The notes below the pieces were generated by a model. It did not search any database. It worked only from the letters and a program-made list of their open reading frames with translations, and had not been told where the DNA came from. Positions 41,146 to 51,540 of a stretch of 64,000 bases of DNA are shown in pieces; within the stretch, counting starts at the first letter, position 1; each line of letters opens with the position of its first letter. The position numbers and the translations under genes are program-made. Source of the DNA: Prorocentrum cordatum. Taxonomy: Eukaryota > Sar > Dinophyceae > Prorocentrales > Prorocentraceae. Where the stretch lies: NCBI GenBank assembly GCA_963575745.1, contig CAUYUJ010005647.1:481988-545987 (forward strand), written 5' to 3'.

Positions 41146-41344
41146 TATGTGTAGCCCTTTTGGGGGGTTCCTCTGGTCACCCGAGCGGGGGTGATGCAAG
41201 AAAGCACCGGCAGGCCAGCGGAAGAGCAGGACAGCGATGGGGCGCTTGCCCTGCGCCGCGCCGCCGAGGCTTGCACGCGCAGCGGGCGCAGGTGCCTCCT
41301 CGTCCTCCCGCTCGTGCCCCTTCCTTCTAGTTGGCCCAAAATAG

Positions 41345-41520
41345 TGTCCAAGGGGGTGGTGCAATACATTTGTGCAATAGATTTGTGGGGTTCCAATACA
41401 TTTGGGGCGTGCAATACATTCTGGAGCGCAAATGTATTGCTGGGCTTTCGCGTGCAATACGTTAATTGCAATACAATGCAGTACAAGTCTCTGGCGCAAC
41501 ACATTTGCAATGCAATGGTC
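41345..41520 (+). repeat. GCAATACATT short dispersed repeat
   Basis: CAATACATT, or the close variants CAATAGATT, CAATACGTT and CAACACATTTG, occurs six or seven times in 175 bases in a single orientation, with one inverted copy (AAATGTATTGC, 41430-41440). It is of unknown nature. Confidence 0.55.
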
Positions 41521-41849
41521 CCAAACCTATTCCACCACCCCCTGTTAGCTGGACCACTTTTTGGGTCAACCTAACTCCTGCCCCATCACAAGGTTCGTCT
41601 CTTCGACTGGCACAGGCACCGTGTCCCTCTTTGGCCTGCCGCCCTAGCGTTTTCACGCTGCGCGCGCCGCCTTGCTGCAGTGCTGCGAGGCGATCAGTGG
41701 TGGGGTGGTCGTCGTGCTTTTTTGTATGTCCCGCTGCCTGCGGCAAGTCCCGCCACCGTGCCAGCCCAGCATTCTGGGCGGCGATTGTTCGAGGGGGCAC
41801 GGGAGGCCGTCACGCATGACACTTCGTGAATCCAGGCTTGGGAGAGCTT

Positions 41850-42390
41850 TGATGATGATGATGAGGAGGAGGAGGAGGAAGGAAGAAAGCTTATCACACT
41901 TGACAAGTTTGGTCTTCACTGTTTGAGGAGACCCCATACCGTCTTGGGGCCTTATTGGAAGTATGGTGGGTGCCTGGGGGCCGTCTTGGGCCTTGGGCAG
42001 TCAAAGGGCTTTCTAAGGCCGTCTTGGGTCCCACGGGAGACCCTCTTGGGCCGTCTTGGGGCCAGCTTGTATGCCTATTGGGCCGTCGTGGGGCCCTCTT
42101 GGGCAATGTGTTGGACCCTCGTAGGGGCGTCCTGGGCCGCCTTAGAGCTATCGTAAAGGCGTCTATTGCCGTCTTGAGCGGACAGACGCCCGCAAAGACG
42201 AGAATGCGAAACTCATTCGAGAACCAGAGGGAAGAGGTCCTTCGGGTACCTTGGGCCCTCTTGGAGGCATCTTGGGCCGTCTTGGGGCTGTATTTGGCCG
42301 CCTTGTGGCCATCTTGGTCCGTCTTCGTGGCATCTTGGGCCATCTTGATTGCCTTGGTTGCCTCCCTGGGCCGTCTTAGCAGCTCGGGAC
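41850..42390 (+). repeat. Composite module: GAT/GAG array then CTTGGGCC-type array
   Basis: ATGATGATGATGAGGAGGAGGAGG leads into imperfect units on GGGCCGTCTTGG and CCTCTTGGGC through 42385. The order is the same as at 24455-24960 and 44635-45045. No gene. Confidence 0.65.
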
Positions 42391-42399
42391 GCGGACACA

Positions 42400-44634
42400 T
42401 AGTTTCTACGAGGGAGTCTGGCCTCGGGAGCGCGGACCCATCGTTTTGTTAGGGATCTTGGTCTCGGGAGCTGGGGGGGGTATGCATGCGGAAGCCCGGT
42501 GATACAGGGGGCGGTCCCTTGTTAGAAGACAAGGACCCTACAGCGCAGCATCTAGCTTTTTTCGGACGGGGCTGGGACGAGGATAAATCTGTTCCAGAGC
42601 GTTGCGGAACGCTCTCAGAGCGTTCCGGAACGCTGTGATAAGGCCGCGGCGCCCGAGACATTCTCCAGAGCCGCCAGATCTCAGGGATTCTCGATTTATC
42701 TTTATACGATGTTATCCTCGTCCTGGCCTCGTCTTACTTTCTACCACACTCACATCGTGCAGGCACGGTGGCGGATAAAAACTCGCGCCCCCTCCCGCGC
42801 GCAGGCAGAGAATCCATCACGTCCACTCTCGTAGTGACGCGCCAGGGCGCGTAATGTTAGCGCTTTTGGCTCGCCCGTTGAGTGGCATTCCGCTTCCCGA
42901 GGACGAGGAGGCAGGACCCAGGGATCCGCCGCTCCAAAAAAATTGAAGCGACGGGTTGTTGTCCGTGTTCGGCCTCTGGGGCCCCTCGAGGGGCTTCGAG
43001 ACCCTCAAAAAACAACTCGGGACGAAACACCGGCCCTGGGGAAGCGGTCCAGATCTGCGGGGCCCACGCACCAAGAAATCGGAGCAGCCAGATGTCTGTG
43101 GGGCCTGTTCTTGTGATCCATCAAGACTATAACCCAACTGATGCCAACATGACCCCACCTAAACCTTTTAGAAGGGGCCTGGTTTAAGCCTCCTCTTCAG
43201 GTTGCTTCTCAGCCCTCCCAGGTCTCATGTTTTTGGCAGGCCATGAAGCATACTCAGCCTGCGTCGGATCCTGGTATTTGGAAGTGCTCGACCTGTGGTA
43301 GAGTGAATCGTTCCTCCTCTCACGGTCTCCCCTTTCCGCCTCTTCGTTGCAAGCTTGTGTCTGCCTCTCCGCGGATATGTTCGCAGGGAGGGGACACAAG
43401 ACCTTGACCTTGGCATGCTCAGACAACGCTTCGCTGGTTGTCTGTGGCACATGCTTTTGTTACTCTTCCCACGGACGGATGTCAGGATTTGGAGGGTGAG
43501 CGCAAGGGCCCTACAAAATCCACACGGTACAATCAATTGGGTAACGATTCGCACTGGCTGCCACCCTAAGTGCCCCGAGGTCACCGTAGAACGGGGCCCC
43601 TGGGCTTTCCATCCTGGTTCAGCGACTCCGTTCTTGGTGTTGCTGCCCTGTGCCCCACTCCTCTTCTTCAGGCCCCGAGGCTCGCAGCTGCTCCTCCTCC
43701 CTCTCCCTGCGGTGTTGGGCCGCTCCTGGGCGGCCGAGGTAGGAGAGGGCGAAACTGATTTCAAGCGCTACCCCAGTAGAGCGCGGGCCCACGGCGCTGC
43801 GGGGGGGGGGACCTGGAGGGTCGGGGGCAGGCGCCCATCATGATGCCGGCGTCGAACATGTTATTCATCCTCCCGTCCTCGGAGGAGTAGGACGACGAGG
43901 ACGAGAAGGAAGAGGAGGAGGAGGAGGAGCCTTATCATCAGATTCGCCCTCCTGCTACTCCGCCCGTGTGCCTTCTCTGACCCCTACTCTGCCGTTTCCG
44001 TGGTCGTCCTTCTCTTGCCCGTCTACCTCATCTGCCTCCTCGCCCTCTTCCTGCTTCACCTGCTCCTCATGGTCATCCTTCCCATCACCATCGTGCGCCG
44101 TGGCAGTCACCATCTGGTACAGGCCTGCCAGAGCGCACTAAGTTTGCGTTTTTTCTACCTGCTCTGCTTGTCGGGAAACGGACTCGCGAGCGGACCTCGG
44201 CCCTGGAATCGCAAGCGGCTTGAAAGGAGCAGCCCCCTGGCGCGTGCGCATCCACGCCCCCGACATTCGCCAGCAGAGGTAGTTAGGAGGAGCATGAACC
44301 TCAGAAGGTGGAGGAGGAAGAGGACAGAGAAAGATGAGCCATGCGAAGGACGAAGAAGGGGGAAGTAGGAGGATGTTGAGGAGGGGACCAATGAACCCGC
44401 CAGCTGAAAGGTCATGTCTCGCGTTGGTCGACCTGTGCCGCCACTCGTCTCACCCCATCTTGGTGCTCCCGGGCTCCATTCCAATTCTGGACGCCTCGCG
44501 TAACCCCACCAATTCATCCAGAGACGATGCCCAGGCGAGTTGCCCAGATCAGGCATGTGAGGAGCGCGTAGTGGAATGAAGGCTGGGAAGCCGTCGTACC
44601 TCAAGAGACAGAGGATGGAGAAGGAGCCAGAAGA
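42400..44634. other. No supported gene
   Basis: Complex sequence. It contains a palindrome cluster at 42597-42634, GAC/GAG runs at 43890-43930, and several open frames without recognisable motifs. A short plus frame near 43279 encodes WKCSTCGRVN, half of a RanBP2-like finger, but the second Cys pair is missing. Confidence 0.4.
42597..42634. other. Overlapping palindromes built on AGAGCGTTCC
   Basis: AGAGCGTT pairs with AACGCTCT (42597-42615). GGAACGCTCT pairs with AGAGCGTTCC around a single central base (42606-42626). AGCGTTCCGGAACGCT is a perfect 16-bp palindrome (42619-42634). The three overlap, so alternative hairpins compete. Confidence 0.7.
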
Positions 44635-45060
44635 GGAGAAGGAGGAGGAGGAGGAGGAGGAGGAGGGGGAGGAGGAGGGGGAGGGGGAGGAGGGAGGAGG
44701 GAGAAGGGAGGAGGGAGGATTACATGGATGAGGAAGAGCAAGAGCAGGATGAGGGCGAACAGAAAGGCCAGAGGCCGCTTGGATGTTTCTCGGAGTCTCT
44801 TCGGGTGTCTCTCGAGAGCTTCTTTGGGGCGTTTTGGGGGCCTCTTGGCGGTCCCGGGGGCCTCTTGAAGCGTCTTGTGTGCTTCGGGGGAGCCTCGTGG
44901 GGCCTCTTGGGGATCTCTTGGGAGCCCTTTGGGGGCATCTTCGGGGCATCTTGGGGTCCTCTTCGGGCCTCCTCGGCGCCTCTTGGGGCCCTCTTGGGGC
45001 ACTCTTTGGAGCCTCGGGGGCCATGTTGGGGCTATCTTGGAGGTGACCGATCAAAGAATG
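44485..45060 (+). repeat. Composite module with 5' leader, related to 50045-50640
   Basis: A leader with GACGCCTCGCGTAACCCCAC (about 44490) matches GACGCTTCGCGTATCCCCAC at 50054. Then come a (GAG)n run (44636-44715), the CTTGGGGGCC array (44825-45035) and the ending GATCAAAGAA. The phrase CTCTTGGCGGTCCCGGGGGC is identical in both copies, so the whole composite is duplicated. Confidence 0.75.
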
Positions 45061-45136
45061 GGCGGGAGTACGTTCGGCCCCCCGCCCCCAGGAGGCCAAG
45101 ATTGAGCCGAAGCCTGATTAAAACGATGACTTGTTT

Positions 45137-45213
45137 GCCGGGCGTGGTCTTACAAGGCCGGGAGGTCGACGTTTTGGTTTGCTCTTTTGCCGGGCGTGGT
45201 CTTACAAGCCCGG
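45137..45213 (+). repeat. GCCGGGCGTGGTCTTACAAG direct repeat
   Basis: GCCGGGCGTGGTCTTACAAG occurs at 45137 and 45189. In the second copy the ends GCCGGGC and GCCCGGC form a 7-bp hairpin around a 12-base loop. The reverse complement recurs at about 52164-52188. Confidence 0.75.
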
Positions 45214-45428
45214 CTGTTCGATGGTTTTTTGTCTTTTGTTTGCGTTGCCCCCGCTTCCGCTTCCAGATGCGTGGCCCCGCGCCTGCCTCAGGGCCGCGCC
45301 CAGCCCCTGCAGGCCCGCCCCACCAGAGCCAGCCCAGCCCCCACGAAGCTCCGGTTTCCCCCAGGGGGTGGGAGGTGCACGGGCAATCCGCAGCTCGCTG
45401 GAAACCCTACCCCCAAGCAGGCCCCAAA

Positions 45429-45502
45429 GGCACCATTAGGAATTGAACCCAAGAAGGTCAGATTATGGGAAGAAATATTCCCCATTTTACTACAATTCGG
45501 CA
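45429..45502 (-). repeat. tRNA-derived sequence with A and B boxes
   Basis: The minus strand has an A box TAGTAAAATGG and, 34 bases on, a B box GGTTCAATTCC, both fitting the Pol III internal promoter consensus. The T arm (TTGGG-TTCAATT-CCTAA) pairs. The middle reads CCCATAATCTGA, like a Met(CAU) anticodon arm, but its 5' stem is broken and no full acceptor stem forms. A tRNA pseudogene or tRNA-derived SINE head is likely. A related copy is at 46957-47030. Confidence 0.5.
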
Positions 45503-45549
45503 CATACAGGGGAAGGAGGGCATATGATTGCCCTATTCTATGGCACGTC

Positions 45550-46830
45550 CCCTATTCTAGTAGTGGTGGTGGTGGTCGTCGTCGTCGTTGTGGTGGTGGT
45601 GGTGGCGGGGGTAGCGGTGGCTTGCGCGGTGGCAGTGCGGCGGCAACGGTGAACGCAGCCGTGAGGGGGGGGGAGGGGGGGCGGAGCGGCGGCTGTGGTC
45701 GCCGCAGTGTTGTTAGTGGCTTTCTGCATGGGCGGTGGCAGTGGCGATAACAGCGGCGGCGGCGAGCGCGGCCGCTGTGGGGGGCTGAGAAGGTCTGGGA
45801 GCCGCGGCGCTGGGTGCTTCAAACAAGCAGCGGCCGAGGTGGTGGCGGCTGGGCAGCCAGTGGCAGTGGGAGCGATCGCGGTGTGGGCGGCGGTGCCTTT
45901 GGCGGGGGCGGCAGCAGCAGCGGTGGGGACAGCGATAGTGGTGGGGCAATGCTGGGCGGGGGCCGGGGGGGGGCGGTGGCCGCGGTGATGGTATTGGCTG
46001 CGGCGTGCCTGGGGCAGGCGCGTTTGCTTGCTTGCTGGATAGTGGCGGCGGGGCTGGGTCGCGCTGGGGGGGGGGTGGGGGTGCGGCGGGGGGTGGTGGC
46101 TGTCGGCGCAGCAGCGGCGGCGGTGGTGGGCCCGGTTGGAAATGCCAGAGGCAGCGGCAGGGTTGGCGGCCGCGGCGGCAGCGGTGGCGGGGGTAGCGGT
46201 GGTGTGCGCGGTGGCAGTGCGGCGGCAACGGTGAGCGCAGCCGTGAGGGGGGGGGGGGGGGCGGCTGTGGTCGCCGCAGTGTTGGTAGTGGCTTTGCATG
46301 GGCGGTGGCAGTGGCGACAACAGCGGCTGCGGCGAGCGCGGCCGCTGTGGGGGCTGAAAAGGTACTGGGAGCCGCGGCGCCGGGTGCTTCAAACAAGAGC
46401 CGCGGCGCTGAGGTGCTGGGCGGCGGTCAAACAAGCGGCGGCAGCGAGGTGGTGGCGGCTGGGCAGCCAGTGGCAGTGGGAGCGATCGCGGTGTGGGCGG
46501 CGGTGCCTTTGGTTGGGGCGGCAACAGCAGCGGCGGGGACAGCGATAGTGGTGGGGGGCGGGAGGGGGGGGGGGCGGTGGCCGCGGTGATGGTATTGGCT
46601 GCGGCGTGCCTGGGGCAGGCGCGTTTGCTTGCTTGCTGGATCGTGGCGGTGGATGGCTGGGTCGCGCTGGGGTGGGGGTGGGGGGGTGGTGGCTGTCGGC
46701 GCAGCAGCAGCGGCGGTGGTGGGCCTGGTTGGCAATGCCAGAGGCAGCGGCAGGGTTGGCTTGGCGGCCGCGGCGGCAGCGGTGGCGGTGGCTTTCGCAA
46801 TGGGGGCGGTGGCAATTCTAAATTTCAGAA
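45550..46830 (+). repeat. GGC/GGT-rich tandem duplication, ~0.6-kb unit
   Basis: Two copies of a ~590-bp unit. For example, GGCGGTGGCAGTGGCGA appears at about 45732 and 46302, and GGCTGCGGCGTGCCTGGGGC at about 45994 and 46596. The reverse-complement relation to 47911-48560 and 51541-52030 is seen in GCAATGCCAGAGGCAGCGGC against the GCCGCTGCCTCTGGCATTGC element there. Ala/Gly and Pro frames are repeat translations. Confidence 0.7.
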
Positions 46831-46871
46831 TTCCTGAGTATGCAAAGCTCTAAATACATGTAAACGGCCTT

Positions 46872-46902
46872 ACTTGCACAGAATCCTTTCTACAGTGATT
46901 TC
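46872..46902 (-). repeat. Short inverted copy of the 47757-47925 repeat
   Basis: The reverse complement of 46872-46902 matches the segment around 47829-47859 (ATCACTGTAGAAAG...CTGTGCAAGT) with two or three differences. Confidence 0.65.
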
Positions 46903-46956
46903 CCCCGCAATGACAATGGCATCGCTAGAACGCATCCCTTCATGTAGGCTGCTCAG

Positions 46957-47030
46957 GCCCCACCAGGAATTGAACCCAAGAAGGTCAGATTGTGAGAACA
47001 TGGATGCCCCATTTCACTACATTAACATTA
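46957..47030 (-). repeat. tRNA-derived sequence, second copy
   Basis: The minus strand has TAGTGAAATGG (A box) and GGTTCAATTCC (B box) with the same spacing as at 45429-45502, and the same flanking TCTGACCTTCTTGG. The anticodon-like triplet reads CAC. The copy is a member of the same tRNA-derived family. Confidence 0.5.
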
Positions 47031-47279
47031 TTTTATCTTGGAGGGTTGGGCATATTCCGCCTGCTCCATTCCACTGAATTGTGTCATTTCACTACATTAC
47101 CAGCAGATTCCGAGAAACAGGCTCCCGGCAAATTCCCAGGAGTGAAGGCCATGAGGCCCTAAGCGCCCTGGCGCCATCGTCCCAGGGCCTCCTCGCAAGC
47201 CTCAAATCCGCCAAGGCCTTGGCTCTATGGAGGCTACAGGGGCGCAGACGCCCCAATCCCCTCGGGGCAATCGAACTGT

Positions 47280-47515
47280 GGGCGCGAAAAAAAAATGCCC
47301 GCAATTTTCAAGGAGATTAGCTCTGCGGGCCGGAAAAAAAGTGCCCGCGCCCCCCTGCCGCCTCTGGGCAATCGAAATGCGGGCAGGAAAAAAACTGCCC
47401 GCAGTTTTCCAACGAGATTAGCTCTGCGGGCCGGAAAAAAATGCCCGCCCCCCTTCGAAGTGCGGGCAGAGAAAAAAATGCCCGCAGTTTTTCAAGGAGA
47501 TTAGCTCAAGGGGCC
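47280..47515 (+). repeat. Tandem hairpins with A-rich loops
   Basis: GCGGGC(C)GGAAAAAAA then TGCCCGC, a hairpin with a GCGGGC stem and a poly-A loop, occurs about five times. AAGGAGATTAGCTC or AACGAGATTAGCTC separates units at about 47309, 47411 and 47494. Each unit can fold by itself. Confidence 0.7.
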
Positions 47516-47569
47516 AGAAAAATTTTCCGAATCTATGTTTTTCCAACTGAGACCTGCAAGAAGTACTAC

Positions 47570-47650
47570 TGGGATTTGAGCCTGTGAAGTGCAGATTCTG
47601 TCCTAACGCCTTATCGGTCAGGCCATGCAGTCGAGATGATCAGATCGCCC
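47570..47650 (-). repeat. tRNA-like sequence, degenerate
   Basis: The minus strand reads TGGCCTGACCGATAAGGC (A-box and D-arm-like) followed by GGCTCAAATCCC (B-box-like, one mismatch), at tRNA spacing. A clean anticodon stem is not present. It is probably a tRNA pseudogene or the head of a short retroelement. Confidence 0.4.
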
Positions 47651-47756
47651 CGTCGATATCGTTCATTTTGTGGCCCTGGCCCCTGTGGAGGCGAACCCTG
47701 CCTCCACAGAAGGCGCGCCCCACTCCGTGCAGCCCACAACCTCGACAGGGCTTCTT

Positions 47757-47925
47757 TGAAATTGCGGAGAATGGGGCCAGAAAACCCCCCTGAGACTCCC
47801 AAAATGTAGTGATATTGCAACTGCAATGGAAATCACTGTAGAAAGAATCCTGTGCAAGTAAAGCAGTTTAATGTCATCAGGGGATTTGCACACGCGCGCA
47901 ACGAGGAATTCAGGCACATGAGCGC
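47757..47925 (+). repeat. Dispersed ~150-bp repeat, copy A
   Basis: CCCCCTGAGACTCCCAAAAT, then GTAGTGATATTGCA, ATCACTGTAGAAAGAATCCT, GTGCAAGTAAAGC and GGGGATTTGC. A second copy with about ten differences is at 49908-50053, and a short inverted copy is at 46872-46902. Function unknown. Confidence 0.8.
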
Positions 47926-48610
47926 CGTGCTGGGGCGCCCTGCGCAGAGCCAAGAAATCTCAATTTGCGATCCTCTGTTGTGCCTCCAAAGCCTTGAGGC
48001 CCCCACAAGCACGCCGCCGCGGCTGCCGCTGCCACTGCCACTACTGCGAATGCCGCCGCCACCGCCGCCACCCCTGCCGCTGCCTCTGGCATTGCCAGCC
48101 ACGCCCGCCGGCGCCGCCGCTGCTGCCACTGCTGCACCAGCAGCCAGCCCCCCCCCCCACTGCTACCCCGCCTGCGCGACTGCGCCCGCCTCAGCCTCTG
48201 CCACCACACACGCCTGCCCTGCGGCGCGCCACAGCCACTACCACCGCCGCGGCCAGCGCCCTTCGCCCCAAATACCAATTCCACCCTACCACTGTCGCCG
48301 CCGCCGCCGCTGCTTCACCGCTGCCGCGGCCACGCCCCCCGCTATCCGCCCCATGCGCCGCCGCCACCAACACCACAGCCGCCCCCAGTGCCACTGGCTG
48401 CCCTGCCGCCACGGGCCCGGCCGCTGCCGCTGCCACTAGTTCGAGGCACCCAGCGCCCCAGCGCTCGCAGCGCCAACGCCGCAGCCCCCAGAACCTCTCA
48501 CCCCAACCAGCGGCCGCAGCGCCAACGCCACAACCCCCCAGAGACATCCGACCCCGCGGCCTATGGTCAAGGCCTGAGGCCAGTCCCCGCGGGGCGCGCA
48601 GGGAAACGGG

Positions 48611-48670
<60 letters not shown>

Positions 48671-48680
48671 TTCTCTTGAC
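47911..48680 (+). repeat. Segmental duplication, copy A
   Basis: It starts GGCACATGAGCGCCGTGCTG and runs through a CCGCTGCCACTG-rich body to GAGACATCCGACCCC and a (CT)n tail (48615-48667). The same succession is at 51541-52137, where about 170 bp of the body is missing. Confidence 0.85.
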
Positions 48681-48694
48681 AAGCGACTACGACT

Positions 48695-48734
48695 ACGGCT
48701 AATACTACTACCACTACTACTACTACTACTACTG

Positions 48735-48765
<31 letters not shown>

Positions 48766-48791
48766 TGCTGCTACTACTACTACTACTACTG

Positions 48792-48829
<38 letters not shown>

Positions 48830-49034
48830 TACAACTACTACTACTACTACTACTACTACTGCGACTTCTACTGCGACCACCACTATTACCACCAATGCTA
48901 CTACTACTACTAGTACTAGCACCACTACCACTACTACTGCTACTACAACTACACTACTACTACTACTACTAGTACTACTACTACTCCTACTACCACTACG
49001 ACAGCGACTACGACTACGGCTAATACTACTACTA

Positions 49035-49088
<54 letters not shown>

Positions 49089-49096
49089 CACTGCTG

Positions 49097-49134
<38 letters not shown>

Positions 49135-49168
49135 GCTACTACTACTACTACTATTACTACTACTACTA

Positions 49169-49215
<47 letters not shown>

Positions 49216-49396
49216 GCGACTTCCACTGCGACCACCACTATCACCACCAATGCTACTACTACTACTAGTGCTAGCACCACTACCACTACTACTGCTACTA
49301 CAACTACCACTACTACTACTACTAGTACTACTACTACTCCTACTACCACTACGACTACGACTACGACTACTACTGCGACTACGACTGCGATTCCTA

Positions 49397-49433
<37 letters not shown>

Positions 49434-49565
49434 AACAACTACTACTACTACTACTACTACTGCTACTACTGCTACTACTACTACTGCTACTACTACTACT
49501 GCTACTACTACTGCCACCACTGCACTGCTACTACTACTACTACTGCCACTGCGACTACGACTACG
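48695..49565 (+). repeat. (CTA)n trinucleotide array
   Basis: About 870 bp of ACT/CTA triplets with interspersed CTG, CCA and CGA. A ~470-bp internal repeat is suggested by ACTACGACTACGGCTAATAC at about 48687 and 49009. Poly-Tyr, poly-Leu, poly-Thr (plus) and poly-Val (minus) frames are translations of it. Confidence 0.9.
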
Positions 49566-49574
49566 ACTAAGACT

Positions 49575-49800
49575 GCGCGGCCCCAGCGGCGGCCGCGATC
49601 CCCACCGCCGCCGCCGCCGCCAACACCACCACCGCCAACGCCGCCGCCCATGCGGCACCCCTACCAACAACGCGGCGACAAAAACCGCCGCCCCCACCAA
49701 TGCTGCCACCACCGCAGCCGCCACTGCTGCCGCCACACCCGCCACAAACACCACCACCACCTCCGCCACCAGGCTGTGGCGAGTACAGTGGTACGCCCCC
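49575..49800 (+). repeat. CCG/CCA-rich low-complexity stretch
   Basis: Imperfect CCGCCGCC/CCACCACC repeats next to the CTA array. No gene. Confidence 0.6.
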
Positions 49801-49907
49801 CGTGTGCAATGGTGCGCTCCCCCCACCAACCCCGCGAAATGAATATTGCTCCTCAATCTCGGACGTGGCTGTCCGCAGGTTCTCCAGGGCTCAGCGCGCC
49901 ATCCCCA

Positions 49908-50053
49908 GAATGAGGCCAGGAAACCCCCCTGAGACTCCCAAAATGTAGTGATATTGCAGCTGCAACGGACATCACTGTAGAAAGAATCCTGTGCAAGTAA
50001 AGCGGTTTAATTTCATTAGGGGATTTGCGCACGGCGGGAACGAGGAATTCTAG
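49908..50053 (+). repeat. Dispersed ~150-bp repeat, copy B
   Basis: Matches 47757-47925, including TGTAGTGATATTGCA, ATCACTGTAGAAAGAATCCT and GGGGATTTGCGCACG. Confidence 0.8.
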
Positions 50054-51420
50054 ACGCTTCGCGTATCCCCACCAGCCCGTCCAGAAATGAGTCCCAGGGG
50101 AGTGGAGGTTATGAGGGAAGCGGGGGAGCATGCAGAAGAACAAAGGGCGGGGTGAGCCGCCATATACCCCAAGAGGGGGAGGATGTAGGAGGAGCCGTCG
50201 TCGTAGGAGTAGGAGGAGGAAGAGGAGGAGCAGGAGGAGGAGCAGGAGGAGGAGGAGGAGGAAGATAAGGAGGAGGAGATGGAGAACTGCGAGGACGACG
50301 AGAAGGAGGAAAAGGAGGAGGAGGAGGAGGAGGAGGAGGAGGAGGGGGAGGGGGAGGAGGGAGGAGGAAGAAAAAGAGGAGGAGGAGGAGGACAATGGCG
50401 AGCTTGGGGGCCTCTTGGGCCGTCTTTGGAGCCTCTTGGCGGTCCCGGGGGCCTCTTGCGTATCTCGGGGAGCCTCTTGTGGCCTCTTGGGGGTCTCTTG
50501 GGGGCCTCTTGGAGGCCTCTTGGGGGCCTCTTGGGGCCTCTTGGAGCTCTCTTGGGGCGCTCTTGGGGCGCTCTTGGGAGCTTTCGACGCGCTCTTGGGG
50601 CCATCTTGGAGGAGATCTATCAAAGAAGGGGGGGTCCTCAATTAGCGCTGCCCCTCTAGAGTGCCTCGAATCGCTTCTTGGGCCCTTCTTGAGGCCAAAA
50701 TCTTTCCAAAACCTAGGTAAAATCAATGTTTTGTGTTTTCTCGCCTTTTCGCTCTTGGAGCCGTCTTGGGCCGTCTTGGGAGCCTCTTGGGCCTCTTGGA
50801 GGTCTCTTGGGAGCCTTTTGGAGGCCTCTTGGGCGCCTCTTGGGGCCTCTTGGGGCGCTCTTGGGGCGCTCTTGGGGCGCTCTTGGGAGCCTTCGGGGCG
50901 CTCTTGGGGCCATCTTGGAGGAGATCGATCAAAGAAGAGGGGGTCCCCAATTAGCGTTGCCCCTCTAGAGTGCCTCGAGTCGCCTCTTGGGCCCCCCAAG
51001 AGGCCAAAATCCTTCCAAAACCTAAGTAAAATCATTGTTTGTTGCTTTCTCGCCTTTTCGCTCTTGGAGCCGTCTTGGGCCATCTTGAACTCTCTTGGGG
51101 CCTCTTGGGGGTCTCTTGGCAGCCTCTTAGAGGCTTCTTGGGGGCCTCTTGGGGTCTCTCGGGGCCCTCTTGGGGCGCTCTTGGGGCGCTCTTGGGAGCC
51201 TTCGGGGCGCTCTTGGGGCCATCTTGGGGGAGATCTATCAAAGAAGGGGGGGGCTTCAATTAGGGTTGCCCTTCAGGAGTGCCTCGAAGCGCCTCTTGGG
51301 CCCCCCCGAGAGGCCAAAATCCTTCCAAAACCTAGGTAAAATCAATGTTTTGTGTGTTTCTCGCCTTTTCGCTCTTGGAGATGTCTTGGGCCATCTTGGC
51401 CGTCCCAGCGACCCGCGGAA
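50045..51420 (+). repeat. Composite module followed by ~308-bp tandem copies
   Basis: Leader GACGCTTCGCGTA, then (GAG)n (50215-50360), then the CTCTTGGGGGCC array. From about 50610 a ~308-bp unit repeats: GATCTATCAAAGAAGG, CTAGAGTGCCTCGA, CCAAAACCTAGGTAAAATCA, CTCGCCTTTTCGCTCTTGGA, then a new CTTGGGGC array. Units begin near 50614, 50923 and 51230, the last truncated. The frames are Arg-Pro-Lys or Gly-Leu-Ala-Ser repeats, not genes. Confidence 0.8.
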
Positions 51421-51540
51421 CGCCCCGTCCAGGTCAGTGGGGAGGGGTAAGGGGAGGGGTAAACCCCTCCCCGAAGGGGAAGAAGGGGGTTGGCAGAGGA
51501 AACTCCCTAAACCACCTACGCCCTAAAGGGCTGGTGGGAT

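Noticed and set aside
43279-43400. WKCSTCGRVN as a RanBP2 zinc finger
   Set aside because: The first Cys pair and Asn fit, but the second C-x2-C pair is absent at the needed spacing, and the frame is only about 80 codons.
45104-45125. ATTGAGCCGAAGCC as a second spliced-leader relic
   Set aside because: Only a few consecutive bases fit the leader, far below the match at 24428-24448.
48695-49856. Poly-Tyr, poly-Leu and poly-Val proteins over the CTA array
   Set aside because: Homopolymer translations of a trinucleotide array.
50109-51339. Gly-Leu-Ala-Ser-Trp (plus) and Arg-Pro-Lys-Gln (minus) repeat proteins
   Set aside because: Direct translation of the CTTGGGGCC arrays; equal openness on both strands.
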